A DNA stretch of 64,000 nt, taken from Amylostereum areolatum (taxonomy: Eukaryota > Basidiomycota > Agaricomycetes > Russulales > Stereaceae). The DNA lies in NCBI GenBank assembly GCA_012932865.1, contig SAXG01000001.1:2593693-2657692 (forward strand), read 5' to 3'. This document shows positions 19,552-30,480 of the stretch, one piece after another (position 1 is the first letter of the stretch; the number at the start of each line of letters is the position of its first letter). The notes beneath the pieces are model-generated. The model saw only the letters and a program-made list of their open reading frames with translations, searched no databases and was not told the DNA's origin. The translations under genes and the position numbers were made by a program.

Positions 19552-22500
19552 TGTAGATGGGAGAGATGGGAACGAGGATGAGAAATCTGAGATGGGAGAT
19601 AAGTATGAGAGCACAGACGGAAAAGTGAGAGATGTGAGGAGATGAGGCTCACCGTCAACGGACGCGGGGGTCTTTATATGCCTTGTGCGCGCTAAAGACG
19701 TCGGTGGCCCGGCTTGAATGGGCAGTGCGTGGCCGTCGGCGGTGATGCTCTTGATAGATGGGCTATTGACGGTGGGGTGGGTGCACGACGCGGAAGGGCC
19801 GCCGCTTGTGGGGGCCTTCATGGCGCGCAGCGTGTCCAATTTACGCGCGACGGACTCTGCGTCGCGCAGGACGTGCCGAAATCGTCGTCGGTCTGCACGA
19901 GAGTCCATTGGGTTAGTCAAGAAAAAGCTGGAGTTATTCGGAAACGGCGTACCCTCGGGACTCGTCGCGTCGACGCCGTTGTCCGGGTAGCAGCCTGTCG
20001 TGTTGTGGTCCGAAAGGCGGCCGGTCTTGAAAGCGCGACCCATCACGGCGTCGGCTTGGCCTGTACGGCCTGTGCGTTGCGAGTGGTCGAAGGAGGAGGT
20101 CGAGGCGGGGGCGAGAGCGAGGTGGTTGGTCGGCGACGTGGCAAAAGGCGATGGCGGCGGGACGAAAAACTTCGCGTGCCAATTCGCATCGAAGCGTCGT
20201 TGGTTCGCACGTGATCCGGCGAACTCCGAGTGGAACGACGACGCGTCACGCCGTTCGTCTGCGTGTTCGTCTTCCGTCCGCGTCGTCTCCACGTCGTTCT
20301 CTCTTTCTTCCTCCTTGCCTCGTCCGTCGTCCGCAAATTCTTCGCGTGCGCGTCTCTGGTCGATGGCGCGTGAGTCATGGATCGCCGCGGCTGCCTGTCT
20401 GGCTAAGCCCGGATTTTTCCAGGTGCGTTCGTCCGTGTGTTTGGCTCCATTATCGTACTTATCCTTTTTTGTAGGTTCCCTCCCTTCGCGCGCACCTTTC
20501 CGTGTGAACGCTGCAGCGTCGGGACCGTGCTGGTGCATCAGGAACTCGAGGGGAGCTCTCGACGGCTCGGGACCGTCGCGCACGGCGACTTCGTGGCGCA
20601 AAGGTACGCCGTTCGTTCCGTTTGCTATACTTACACTAACATTCACCTCGCCGTCTCCGTTCGCACAGGACATTAACCCGCGCGCGTTCGCGGCTGCACG
20701 CTCGGATGCGTAGGGGATTTCGACGGTAAGCCTTGCCTTGGTCATTTTGCGACCGACGCGCTTACACTGGTTGCGACGCGTAGGTGCTTCGAACGCGACT
20801 GGCCCGTCTTTATTCTTAATGACCCCAGTGCGAACTTCGGAGGGGGGCCGCGGCGGCGTACGAGGTCGGTCGGGGCCGTCAAGGGCTATGACCTTGTCGT
20901 GCTTTGGGCGAGACTCTGGTGCGTTCGTATTCTTTTCTTTTTGTTCGAGACTGACTTTGTCCTTGGGGGGACCCTCAGCGATCCTCGCGCCCGCAATGGG
21001 CATGGAACGGGGCCCGTTCGGTTGGTACTGTGGCCGTTCGCGTTTCCACCGCGTCACAGGTTCGTGTTCGGCATTCCTCTCCACGGCGGTGACATCCTGA
21101 CCTCGCCTTTTCTCGCAGACTCTTGGCTGACGCCGCGCGCATTCGCGTTCGCCGATGCTGCGTGTCGAAGGGCCTCGGTCGTGTCGTATCGTCAATACGA
21201 TTTTTCCTGGTCGCCGCCCGGTCTCGTCATGCTGATCCAGGCGTTTTTCGCTAGGTTCGCAACAATTCCGCGCGCGACTTTGTTCGCCGCGGTCGGTGCA
21301 GGCTGATGTCTCGCCAAACCTGTGTTCCGAGTTTTTGTGTTCGGGTCGCTCGCCGTCGGCTCGAGATCTGGGGTTCTGCTCGCGCGCGCGTTCGCTAGCG
21401 GCGGTGTTATTTTGCTCGATTAATGCGCTATCTGTTCGGGATCCGTCGGCGGTCGGTGTATTGCCTGTTCCCCATGCCACTTTCCGTTGAATAGGCGGCT
21501 TGTTTACTTGCTCTGGGGTTTTCTCGCTGTGTGCGCATTTATTCATTTCTACTGGCGAACGGTCATCGACGACCTCGAATATTCGGCCTGGCTCTGGTGT
21601 CGGCGCAGCTTGATGAGCCGACGAATCCTGTATCGAAATCTCTGGTGATCGGATGCTTGGTGGAGAAGCCACATATCTTGGGCGAATATTAGATCCTAGC
21701 CTTGGGTGTAATATGACCGTGTTGCATGCTATGGACTGACTCATTTTTGCGGCTTCGTTTCGCTCTCGTTGGTGCTGCTCTACCCGCAGACGCACTAGGT
21801 TCACGGCGTCGGTTTCTTCTTCCTCAGTTCGGGCCATGAATTGCTGTATGTTCTGGGTAGCCACATTGTGTCCTTGTAACATGACGTCGTAGCGAATGCG
21901 ATCTGGATTTTGTTTGTCCTTAAAGACGAGATATGTTCCGGCTTTCCGTTCGTCGATGCACACCAGGTTGTCGCGCTGCCATGGCCGTCCTAATAGCAGA
22001 TCGAATGGAACATGATCTGCTGCCCACAAGTGCGCATGAGTTTCTAATGCACCGAAATGGATTCGAACGTCCTGAATGAGGCCTACCAGTTTCTCTTCTC
22101 CTCCGTTTGCATCGGTCATACGTACTACCGACTGACGATCCATAGGGAGGCAGACAAATTTATCTGCAAGTTCGCGCCGAATAATATTGAGTTGTGAGCC
22201 TGAGTCCATTATGGCGGTCATGAGCGCTCCATTTATGTTGACCTGAAACTGAAGGAGACGATCATGCAGGACTGTGGACCGAGGAGAAATGGCTGTCAGG
22301 CCCAGAGAGGTTAGATTGATCTGAGCCGCGCGTTCCGGTCCCACATTGTGCGTGGGTCCAGTTTCCTTGAGGTCCCTTTTTACACTCTTGAGCTTCATAT
22401 TTTCCACCAACAAGCTGCCCAATTCCCTCGACACACCCAGGATATCACCAATCGGCAAGGATACCGATGTTCCTAGTATATGCGCGAGTACTTGACGAGG

Positions 22501-24930
22501 GTCTGCAACTTTCGATATGGTGGACTGACGTGTAGGTACCTTGCGCGTGCGTGACTGGAGAAGGTCTGCCGGTTCTCGTATAATTTCTTCTACCACAGGG
22601 CTAGATATACGAACTTGTTTACGTGGGCGGTCCTCTACGTCATCCATAAAGGCATCCTCATTTGTCGGGTCAAATGTCTGGGGAAACACGTCTATTGGAC
22701 GCTCTGGGAGTTCACTAAGCTGGCTTCTAGTAGGCTCTTCTGGATTAGAGACAGGTTCTGAACCTTTGGGTGCACTGGTTGGGTTATTACGCGTGGGCGG
22801 GTGTCCTGTACGTTCGCCAGGAACCTTATTTAGCATTTTAGGGCGCACCTTGGAGGTCCCTGCTTCCTGCGATTCCTGGGCTCGGTGACTAGGAACAGGT
22901 ACACGGTTTGAACGCCGAATGCCGATCTGCTCATCAACATTCTCGCGTGCTTCCCGAGTGGTCTTCTTTCCACGTTCCGCCTTGTATGAATGGACTGGAC
23001 GAGGCTCGTATTTTTCATCTTCCGAGTCACTTTCAGGGCCGGACCAGGATCTGGACGGGAGTGATCTTGCATGGACACCGTACACATCTGCTGATGGCTC
23101 AGAAAATTCTTCATCGTCTTGCCTGCCAATTGCGAACCGCACCAGATTTGCATGAACGGGGTTGGAATTGAAAGTGCTAGCCTTGCCTCTGTCACGCATT
23201 GCCGCTTGGACTAGGGTTTCCCCTGTTGTACGCCGTATGATTGAACCATCTGGGAAGGCGTAGCGTCCATTCGCGTCGCGAACAACCTTACCTTGCGTGA
23301 CCAGGCCTGCTAACTTTGGACATATGTTCATTGAATGCCCCTGTTCACCACACCCATAACATCCGGTTGGTCGCTGTGGCGCTGTGTTGGACATATGAGG
23401 GGGTAATGGGCGAGGCGTAGAGGTAATGTTGGGTCGAGTGTCTTGAGCTACTGGGGCCACTTGGTAGTTCCGCGCTGAAGATTTGTAGCCGCTGTATGGA
23501 ACCGGGTCTGAGGCGGGCATAGCCATTCCAACCATGGGCATTGGGAGGGTCTGACGCCACTTCTCATCAATACGACAGATCTGGTAGTGAAGAATTGCAT
23601 ACCGAGGTTCATTAATCTTGAGCGACCCCAACTGCATGACCAAGTCTTCAACACCGTCAGTGTTCTGAGGGCGCACTTTCCGCCTAGAGTCTGCACTCAC
23701 CTTTGCTGAGGAAACTGCGGGCTTGCGGGTCTCGCCTTTCTTATGCCTAGACTTGTCATACTTGGTAGGTTCTTCTGCGGGGTACTCATCGTCAGAACTT
23801 ATGGCTTCTGAATCGGTATTGGTGTCTTCACTCCACCTGGATTCATCTTCCGAATCTGGGTCGCTGAGATCTTCATGAAATGTGCCACGGGCTAGGAGGA
23901 ACTCGGCCGCCTTGTCGACTTCAGTCTTGTCCCAGGGATTGGCCATGTTATGGGTGGGGTGCCAGTTGATAAGACATTGCTCAATACGCTTACGGAGTGT
24001 AGGACATATGCCTTGCCAAAGCTGCAAGTTGATCTGCCGCCTGGTCATACGTCCGTTCTTGTACACCCATCCTGCCTTAGTATTGAACTTGAGGAGGTAC
24101 TGACGCCACTCGCTCAGATTGCGCATCTTCCTGTGGCGCATCTTCCTTACAAATGCCTTGACGTCACTTGGCTGGTATCTTTTCTCGTGGCGGTCTGCAT
24201 CAAATGCCTTTAGGATTTCTCTCTTGAGGCTATCCCAGTCACGTATGGCATAGGAATCCATAGCTTCAATGGCGTCTCGCACCTTGTCTGAACAGTAACG
24301 CAAAATTCCAGAGCAGCGTGCCGCATCAGTGAACACGTGATGACTCATACAGAGGGCCTCAAACTGTTCAATGAACTGTTTGACCCGTCGATGACTGCCA
24401 TGGAAGGTCTTGAGGGCGTACTTGGATTGACGGTCAGGTAGAATGCCGGTTTGAGACGGTTGGACATAAGGCGCAGGGTACGCAGATGGGTATCCAGTGG
24501 GAAACGTGTGGGGCTGTGTGTTTGCTTGAGAATAATATGCTTGAGGGAACGGTTGGGGAATAAATGGGGTTGCTTGAGGGGAGGTCATATAATTAGGTAC
24601 ATGTGCTGAATGCTGTGATGATCGAGGGGAAATATCGGGAGATGGGTGAAGGGAACCTGCTGGAGAGACGTGGGCACTGGCGTGCTCATTGTCCATATCA
24701 GAAGGCCCTATAAATATACGTTGAGATGTTTGGCCACCCTGCCCTGCAGGGTTGTTGCCAGATAAATTAATAGACTTGCTTGACATATTCTGTGGTCGGA
24801 TTCTTCGTCCAATTGCTCGTATTGCTTGGCCGGTTGACGTGGTCGATGAGAACGTAGCGCTTGATATCGGAGATACAGACGTTGGGAATGGAGAAACAGG
24901 AGAAGGATGAGACGAGTTGGTAGGATCCAC
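18472..24930 (-). CDS. gag-pro: Gag-protease of element C, with a long low-complexity extension
   Basis: One frame of 2,152 codons from ATG 24930. Residues 1-160 are Ser/Pro/Gln-rich. A capsid-like domain spans about 165-330 (FHGSHRRVKQFIEQFEALC, LKREILKAFDADRHEKRYQPSD). A CCHC knuckle (CYGCGEQGHSMNIC) lies near residue 525. A retropepsin core (AIMDSGSQLNIIRRELADKF, then LLLGRPW) spans about 900-985. After about residue 1090 the sequence becomes an Arg/Glu-rich stretch that may not be translated as part of Gag. The final 1.1 kb is shared with the first part of the accessory gene, which starts at 19551 in this same frame. The recognisable gag-protease therefore occupies roughly 21650-24930. 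Confidence 0.75.
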   Translation of the reverse strand: MDPTNSSHPSPVSPFPTSVSPISSATFSSTTSTGQAIRAIGRRIRPQNMSSKSINLSGNNPAGQGGQTSQRIFIGPSDMDNEHASAHVSPAGSLHPSPDISPRSSQHSAHVPNYMTSPQATPFIPQPFPQAYYSQANTQPHTFPTGYPSAYPAPYVQPSQTGILPDRQSKYALKTFHGSHRRVKQFIEQFEALCMSHHVFTDAARCSGILRYCSDKVRDAIEAMDSYAIRDWDSLKREILKAFDADRHEKRYQPSDVKAFVRKMRHRKMRNLSEWRQYLLKFNTKAGWVYKNGRMTRRQINLQLWQGICPTLRKRIEQCLINWHPTHNMANPWDKTEVDKAAEFLLARGTFHEDLSDPDSEDESRWSEDTNTDSEAISSDDEYPAEEPTKYDKSRHKKGETRKPAVSSAKVSADSRRKVRPQNTDGVEDLVMQLGSLKINEPRYAILHYQICRIDEKWRQTLPMPMVGMAMPASDPVPYSGYKSSARNYQVAPVAQDTRPNITSTPRPLPPHMSNTAPQRPTGCYGCGEQGHSMNICPKLAGLVTQGKVVRDANGRYAFPDGSIIRRTTGETLVQAAMRDRGKASTFNSNPVHANLVRFAIGRQDDEEFSEPSADVYGVHARSLPSRSWSGPESDSEDEKYEPRPVHSYKAERGKKTTREARENVDEQIGIRRSNRVPVPSHRAQESQEAGTSKVRPKMLNKVPGERTGHPPTRNNPTSAPKGSEPVSNPEEPTRSQLSELPERPIDVFPQTFDPTNEDAFMDDVEDRPRKQVRISSPVVEEIIREPADLLQSRTRKVPTRQSTISKVADPRQVLAHILGTSVSLPIGDILGVSRELGSLLVENMKLKSVKRDLKETGPTHNVGPERAAQINLTSLGLTAISPRSTVLHDRLLQFQVNINGALMTAIMDSGSQLNIIRRELADKFVCLPMDRQSVVRMTDANGGEEKLVGLIQDVRIHFGALETHAHLWAADHVPFDLLLGRPWQRDNLVCIDERKAGTYLVFKDKQNPDRIRYDVMLQGHNVATQNIQQFMARTEEEETDAVNLVRLRVEQHQRERNEAAKMSQSIACNTVILHPRLGSNIRPRYVASPPSIRSPEISIQDSSAHQAAPTPEPGRIFEVVDDRSPVEMNKCAHSEKTPEQVNKPPIQRKVAWGTGNTPTADGSRTDSALIEQNNTAASERAREQNPRSRADGERPEHKNSEHRFGETSACTDRGEQSRARNCCEPSEKRLDQHDETGRRPGKIVLTIRHDRGPSTRSIGERECARRQPRVCEKRRGQDVTAVERNAEHEPVTRWKRERPQYQPNGPRSMPIAGARIAEGPPKDKVSLEQKEKNTNAPESRPKHDKVIALDGPDRPRTPPRPPSEVRTGVIKNKDGPVAFEAPTRRNQCKRVGRKMTKARLTVEIPYASERAAANARGLMSCANGDGEVNVSVSIANGTNGVPLRHEVAVRDGPEPSRAPLEFLMHQHGPDAAAFTRKGAREGREPTKKDKYDNGAKHTDERTWKNPGLARQAAAAIHDSRAIDQRRAREEFADDGRGKEEERENDVETTRTEDEHADERRDASSFHSEFAGSRANQRRFDANWHAKFFVPPPSPFATSPTNHLALAPASTSSFDHSQRTGRTGQADAVMGRAFKTGRLSDHNTTGCYPDNGVDATSPEGTPFPNNSSFFLTNPMDSRADRRRFRHVLRDAESVARKLDTLRAMKAPTSGGPSASCTHPTVNSPSIKSITADGHALPIQAGPPTSLARTRHIKTPASVDGEPHLLTSLTFPSVLSYLSPISDFSSSFPSLPSTMSQSSLSSASLAEAPMISPDTPVSPMVSHFDPFERSPDSLSQSSLGRFNIRVIADWREQLLRGRAPGVVYDDRAVEIKSDSVVVLAFSSIEDHGTTACVLDLSFKDPVLVRRSRYIQAFLTPDNCELLGTRVKTTSFKGDLFLRALCVEEGSAGDARRMADLSTLPEDHQDVDMPDATLPNSPLSLTEMDAAWYENRKQTSSCVNCTGLTPHAVGLSSGYHDPAIPPFLRQDTHIRPIVPSIDEVDIIRETVRADSVRILANRIPSIYGESVRSATVLAPDGLWTHFDTPAANRARHTPTSSLVHPRTSPYGQLRGRWPSDHVGDRRSHYDRRLLPRRRVRARHRGWRLLFSQRPPTRR
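19672..19679 (-). promoter_or_regulatory. TATA box of the accessory gene in element C
   Basis: ATATAAAG on the minus strand, 122 bp upstream of ATG 19551, followed by a pyrimidine-rich leader. The bases just downstream, TAAAGACCCCCGCG, are repeated exactly beside the 3' LTR at 12336-12349. Confidence 0.5.
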
Positions 24931-24944
24931 TATGATTAACCTAA

Positions 24945-24966
24945 GAACCCCTCGCGGTGGGCTCCA
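24945..24966 (-). promoter_or_regulatory. Candidate tRNA-type primer-binding site of element C
   Basis: Two bases after the 5' LTR (leftward), the sequence begins TGGAGCCCACCGCG. The TGG start fits a tRNA CCA end. I could not assign the tRNA. I found no matching self-primer in the LTR, unlike elements A and B. Confidence 0.55.
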
Positions 24967-24968
24967 GA

Positions 24969-27148
24969 TGTCAGATCAAAAGTGGGTTTAAACACTTTCC
25001 TAGATATATCGGGTTTTCCTCTTTCCCAGATGATACCTAGTTGTTCGGGGGTTTAGGGAAATGTGTTAGGGGATATGCTACCAAAGGTTGCCTTTCCTTC
25101 CAATTGTTTTTCCAAACAATGGGGGGGGGAATGTGTAAGGAGACGGTCACGGTAGACGGGCTCGGTACACGGACGGACGTGGAGATACTGAATCTACCTT
25201 TCAGTGATAGACACAATATATAGAGAACGGAACTTAGATTATAACTTGACTTGCAGAGACTGAAACTTGAACTTGGATTGAACGGGGGACTAAACTGGGA
25301 CTGAAACTAACTTGAGAACTGAGAGAGAACTAGCTGAAAACTGACTTGATCGTGGGAACTGGGGACTACTGAATAACTGGGTGATGGGAACTTCTTGGGT
25401 ATGGAACTTGGTACGTTATCTATCTCTGATGCCTGAAGCAGGGCCTTTATATAGTGCTCTAGCTTTGTTTGTGCACTGTTCGTTGTTGGCTATGCAAGGG
25501 CAGTGCAGTCCTGCCTCATGAGCAATCAACGCAGCCGTATCAGTGCCACACAGGCAACGTAGCCTTTTCTGATCTGCGGCTATGCTGACTACTTAAGGCA
25601 GTGCAGCGTTGAGAGAGGGGAGGATGGCAAACATAACCAAGGCGTACGTAGAAGTATGACATAGAGGGGGGGAGAGACAGTAAGCGACACGAGACAGCAC
25701 AACCAGAGCCGGTAATCGTACAACGAGGCAAGCTAATCTAATAAGGACATCAACAAACGGAGTGCAGATAAGAAAGGCCTAGGTGAAGAGTCAGCTCCTA
25801 CTGGCGAGTGTATAACCCAGCCTCCCTGTTCCGTCCTACCTCCGCCACCCGCTCCTGAACCTCGTGCGAGAGCTGGACCATGGCATCGTACTTTGCCTCA
25901 GCGATCAGCTAGGAGAGTGCCGTCTCCACCGTCTCGTACGAGTTGGGATAGATTGCGTGCCGGATACGCTTGAAGTATCTAGCTACTTCGTCTATGGGCG
26001 TCCAGGGATCTATCTTGTATATGCCTGGCAGATATGTTGAGGTAGGTGGACAAGCAGTGTATGGGGGTTGAGCGGCGTACCTGTGGCATTTCCCCAAGGG
26101 GGAAACACGAATACCGAGTACCCCTCGCACCCAGTGGCGTAGTAAAGCATCTGGGGGAGGTGGCGATCGACGAGACGGGCGATTGCTACAGCGACTTGCG
26201 AGGGGGGACCGATAAGACCGTCGCGACGAAGGTTGAAAGTCCAGTACCAGTCGGCGGCGATGGAACTGGAGACTGGGGTGTTGGGCTCGAGGTTGAGCGT
26301 CCAGTTGATATTGCAGATGATGAACACGATTAGTTCTGGTGGCAGGTTAGTGTGTGTTGCGAACAAGACAGACAGTGACGCACCAGCGGAGGTATGATTC
26401 CGCACTCGTCCTACATAGATCGCGCTCTGTCCGTCGCTCCCAAGGCACTCGCCGGCCGTTGCGTAGTAATGGAAGCCACATCCAGTGACGGCTTCGACGA
26501 GCATGGCGGGTCCGAGCTGCTGTGCCTTTCCCTCCACGATCCATAGACCATTTATCTCGACGGGGCCGGTGGACGGGTTAGGTCCCCATCCCGCGTTAAG
26601 GGCCTCATTGGCCTCCAGCCACTGCTGGTGCGAGGCGTCGTCCTTGACCAGTTTGGCCAGAACCTTGGCCCGTGTGGTCGCCATGTCGTCGCGGGCCTGA
26701 TAGGAAGGAATGGATGGAACCATATAGGGGTGGTTAATCAGCCTGTTCGACAAGACAGGATCGTAAATTACGTCGTCGACGTGGCCTTGGTGGGAGCGTA
26801 GGTGGGCGTCCAGGATTCGTGCCGAGGTGTACGGGTCGGGAGATGCTGACTGGCGTGTCGAGGGTGGAGCGGTTGAAGAGGGAAGGGGGGCAAACAGGCT
26901 GCTGGCAGGGGAGGAGGAGCTTTGCATGGTGTGAGAGATGGGGGGAACAAAGAGGGAGGTGTCTGCGTGCCGCCTGCCTATACGCTGCGGGATCAGCCTT
27001 CTGGATCTGCATTCTATTTTGGGCTTCTTGGATGCCGATCTTCGGTGTTTTCTTTGTCCGGCCCTTCCTGTCTCCGGGTGACTCTGCTCTGGCTATTACC
27101 TGGTTGTTGTCTGTCCTGTCCCGCCCATAACCATTTGTGGGCGTGACA
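24969..27148 (-). repeat. 5' LTR of element C (2,180 bp)
   Basis: Same length and, in every frame compared, the same sequence as 10154-12333. Its TATA box (25453-25445) would drive the genomic RNA, and its U3 holds a second copy of the embedded gene. Confidence 0.92.
25909..26927 (-). CDS. Spliced U3 gene of element C (5' LTR copy)
   Basis: Identical to the copy at 11094-12112: ATG 26927, introns 26336-26383 and 26025-26080, TAG at 25909. This copy lies upstream of the R start, so it would be absent from genomic RNA and expressed, if at all, from its own upstream sequences. The ~220 bp before it carry no clear TATA box. Confidence 0.5.
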
Positions 27149-28352
27149 ACGTCAACGATCTCGAAGGGTCCAAATCGTTTGGCAGCAAGCTTAGCTTTCG
27201 GCCTCGTCGTCTTCAGGTTTTTGCCTTCGAGCCAGACCTTGTCTCCAACGGCGAACAGTGTCGATTTGCTGATCGTGTCACCGTTGTAGTGCTTCATTAA
27301 GTCAGATGCGAGGGCAAGGCTGGCTTTGATCTCTTGTCGGACTTCTTCAAGTTGACGGAGGCGTTCTTCAACTGCAGGGACCTTTGAGGACGGGTTTACG
27401 GACGGGTACATCCTGGGGAGGAAGCCGTAGAGGACTTCAAAGGGAGCCTTTCCAGTAGCTGCATGGGTGCGAGAGTTGTGAGAAAACTCGAAGAAGGGCA
27501 ACCACTTCACCCAGTCGTCTTGACGGTAGTTGCAGAATACTCGCAGAAACTGCTCGAGGTTCTGGTTCTCGCGTTCGGTTTGGCCGTCTGTCTGTGGGTG
27601 ATACGCTGTGCTGAGGGCGGACTTGATCCCGAGCTTCTCGTTGAGTGTACGCATCACCTGTCCAGCAAATTGGGGTCCACGATCCGAGATGATCTTGTCT
27701 GCTAAGCCGTAGTGTCGGTATACCTTATCGAAGAGAATGTCAGCCGTGCCATCGCTGGTGATCTTCATTGTACATGGGGTGGTAACCACCATCTTGGTGA
27801 GGCGATCAACCACGACATTGACAGCGTTATAGCCTTCGCAGTCAGGGAGTTCGACGATGAAGTCGGTGGAGATGACGCCAAATGGTCGATCGGGTACTTC
27901 GTTTGGGATCATGTCGACGTGGGGTCGGCTGCTCTGTGTCTTCGTCGACTGGCAGGTTGCGCATCCTGCTACAAAGTCGCGGACAAAGACAGACATGCCA
28001 GGCCACCAATATTCACGACTCACAAGCTCGTAAGTCTTGAAGCGACCGGGGTGTCCAGCCAGGGGCGATTCATGGTACATTTTGACAATGTCGCGTCGCA
28101 ACTCGTCATCCGCAGGGACGTATACCTTTCCTCTAAACAGGACCAGGCCTTCTTCGTAGTTCCACTCTTGAAGGTTCTTGACGAGTGTACGTGGTCCGTT
28201 TCGTAAGATGGCGTCCAGGGCTTGAACGACCTCGATGTCCTTGGTTTTGCAGTCGCGGATGCGTCGTCGGAGTTCGACGTCACCGAGGGAGGTTACTGCT
28301 CCTGGCCTTGTTGCGCGTACTTGGAAGTACTTGGGGTCAAGCAAGACGCGCT
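27149..28352 (-). pseudogene. pol: Element B integrase (main part), cut by element C
   Basis: The frame resumes after the RNase H deletion with KRVLLDPKYFQVRA. The integrase zinc finger follows (YHESPLAGHPGRFKTYEL...CATCQ), then the core with DDE residues (STDFIVELP, ISDRGPQFAG, QTDGQTERENQ). The C-terminal part reaches FGPFEIVDV, where element C starts. Beyond 27148 the open frame continues into element C's LTR (to 26734), which is artificial. Confidence 0.9.
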
Positions 28353-29401
28353 TTGTCGTAGATGTCGTAGTTCCGTTCCGGTTCCGATAGGGCCTTGGAT
28401 AGATACGCCACTGGATGCCAGTGACCGTCGTCGCCTTTCTGCGAGAGTATACCTCCAGTAGCAAAGTCCGAGGCATCGACTTCAACGAGGTAAGGCTTCT
28501 TTGGGTCAGGCATGACCAAGACGGGGGAGGAAGTAAACGCAGCTTTCAGTGCGTCAAACACAGTTTGGCAGTCCGTCGACCAGTCCCATGTGCAGTCCTT
28601 CTTTGTCAGATCAAATAGGGGCCGTGCAACTTTGGAGAAGTCCTTGATGAAACGTCGGTAGAAGTTGCCAAAGCCGAGGAAGGATTGCACATCTTTGACC
28701 GTTCGTGGTGTCGGCCAGTCCTGAATACCTGCTACCTTGACGGGGTCCATAGCGATCTTGTCGTGCGAGATGATGAGTCCGAGGTATTCGACAGAGTCTT
28801 GCTCAAAGACGCATTTCTCTGGTTTGAGGAAGAGGTCGTTGTCTTGCAAACGCTGCAGAACCTGCCGCACTATGGCACGGTGTTCGTCTATGGTGCGAGT
28901 GAACACCAAGATGTCGTCCATGTAGATTATGACCTTGCCCGAGTCGATGAGATCCTTGAACAGTTCATTCATCATTGCCTGAAATGTCGCAGGGGAGTTC
29001 ATAAGCCTGAAAAACATCACCGTAGGTTCGAAGAGACCGCGATTCGTCTTGAACGCAGCCTTCCACTCGTCGCCTTCCTTGATGTGGACATTGTTGTAGC
29101 CCCAGCGAACATCCATCTTGGAGAAGATCTTTGCACCTTTGAGGCAGTCGACAATTTCAGAGATCAGTGGCAAGGGGTATTCATTCTTGACAGTGCCCTT
29201 GTTTAATTCTCGATAGTCCTGTACAGGACGCAGCTTTCCATCCTTTTTCTTCACAAAGAAGAACGGACTCGCCTGAGGTGACTTCGATGGGCGGATATAG
29301 CCCTTCTTCAGGTGGTCGTCGAGGAAGGTGTCGAGTTCGATCTGCTCGGAAGGTGAGAGGGGATAGATCTTGCACGGTTTGGGTTCAAAGCCGTCTTTCA
29401 T
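28337..29401 (-). pseudogene. pol: Element B reverse transcriptase and truncated RNase H
   Basis: RT core with FFFVKKKDGKLRPVQDYR, a YMDD-type IIYMDDILVF near 28930, and the RNase H start (YLVEVDASDFATGGIL). Around 28350 the reading jumps from NYDIYDK to KRVLLDPKYF, omitting about 85 residues that element E retains (RNase H second half). The usual MFFGLTNSP reads MFFRLMNSP. The join shares GACAA-like bases, suggesting microhomology-mediated deletion. The enzyme cannot be functional. Confidence 0.9.
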
Positions 29402-30480
29402 GTCAATAGCATGGTCCCATGGTCGTCGGTCAGGAAGTCGCTCGGAGGTTTTCTTGTCGAATACGGGCGCAAAGTCGCGGTACGGCGGGGGACTAAGTCT
29501 TCAAAGGTTTGCGGGCGTGCATTCTCTTTTGAATGCTCTGCAAGCTCCTGCGCTTTTGTAAAGCCCGCGCGGATGGGTATTGCATCTGGATTAAGACCAT
29601 CGGTTTCGGGGAGGATTCCGGCGCGGCGTAGTCCATTGATCTCCCAGTCTCGGAATACCATGGGCCGCTCGTCGTCGTCTTCGGTGAAGAGTCGTGCGGG
29701 TAGAGGGGAGCGATGGACCGTGCGGACGCGAACACCTTTGACTCTGCGTGCAGGAATAACATAAGTGGGGACTGGGGTCCAGGATACATATGTCGGCTCT
29801 GGGAAGGGATCGTCCACGACGAGAGGTGTCCTCGGGGTTTTACCTGCTTCAACCTTACGCTGTGATTGGACCGACGATGGTCTCCGTGGCTTGGTTGCGA
29901 GGTTCGTCACAGGAGGTTTGGACAGAGTGCACGAGGGAGGGCAGCGGAGCATGTCAACACGGTCTCGTTGCCAGTCTATGGTGGGATTGTGCTCGTCGAG
30001 CCAGTCTGTTCCAAGGATCATGTCATGATCGCCGATGTCGGTGATGAAGAACTCAGCTTCTTCCTCATGGTACGCCCTTGAATCTTGCGAGTATATCCGG
30101 ATCCGCTGGGTCGTTGTGTCGCGTACCCAGCCCATGACGTTCTCGGTGCCATCCACATTACGCACGGGGAACGGGTTTTCTAGTTTTCTTGTGGTGAGCT
30201 TCTTACGTTCAACGAAGCTTCGGTTCAGGATAATTCCTTCTGCGCCGCTATCAAGCAGCGCGTCTGCGTCGATTTCTCTTTTGGTAACTCGTCCGATCAG
30301 CTTGACTTTGAGCGTGATCGATGGTGTTTGCCTGTTCTTGGTGACAGTAGACAGATACAAACACGGGAGATACGATTGCTCACAGGTATGCATGGATGAT
30401 AATACAGCGAAACGATTCGACGATGATACCAAAAGTCCTTTGCCTCCACCAGACGACGCGACTGGGGGGCGTTTCAAAAA
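29398..30480 (-). pseudogene. pol: Element B protease region of pol
   Basis: Entered by -1 frameshift from gag (FLKRPP...). Aspartic protease with DADALLDSGAEGIILNRSFV near 30215-30275 and IGDHDMILGTDWLDEHNP. Near 29487-29491 the frame breaks at a run of five G (C on the coding strand). One more base would restore the VPPPYRDFAPVFDKK reading and connect to the RT frame. Confidence 0.9.

Larger units (their letters stand above)
10154..27148 (-). mobile_element. Element C: giant (17 kb) Ty3/gypsy LTR retrotransposon with accessory genes
   Basis: Two 2,180-bp LTRs (10154-12333 and 24969-27148) with TGTCACGCCC...GATCTGACA ends in element orientation, and a 4-bp target duplication ACGT (10150-10153, 27149-27152). 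All reading frames compared between the LTR copies are identical, implying a very recent insertion. The interior, leftward, holds gag-protease, an accessory spliced gene, and RT-RNase H-integrase without chromodomain. Size and cargo are unusual: typical Ty3/gypsy elements are 5-12 kb with LTRs of a few hundred bp. Confidence 0.93.

Noticed and set aside
20700..21600. Treating the Arg/Glu-rich stretch of element C as a separate nuclear protein
   Set aside because: It is simply the open continuation of the gag-protease frame. No start, promoter or domain distinguishes it.
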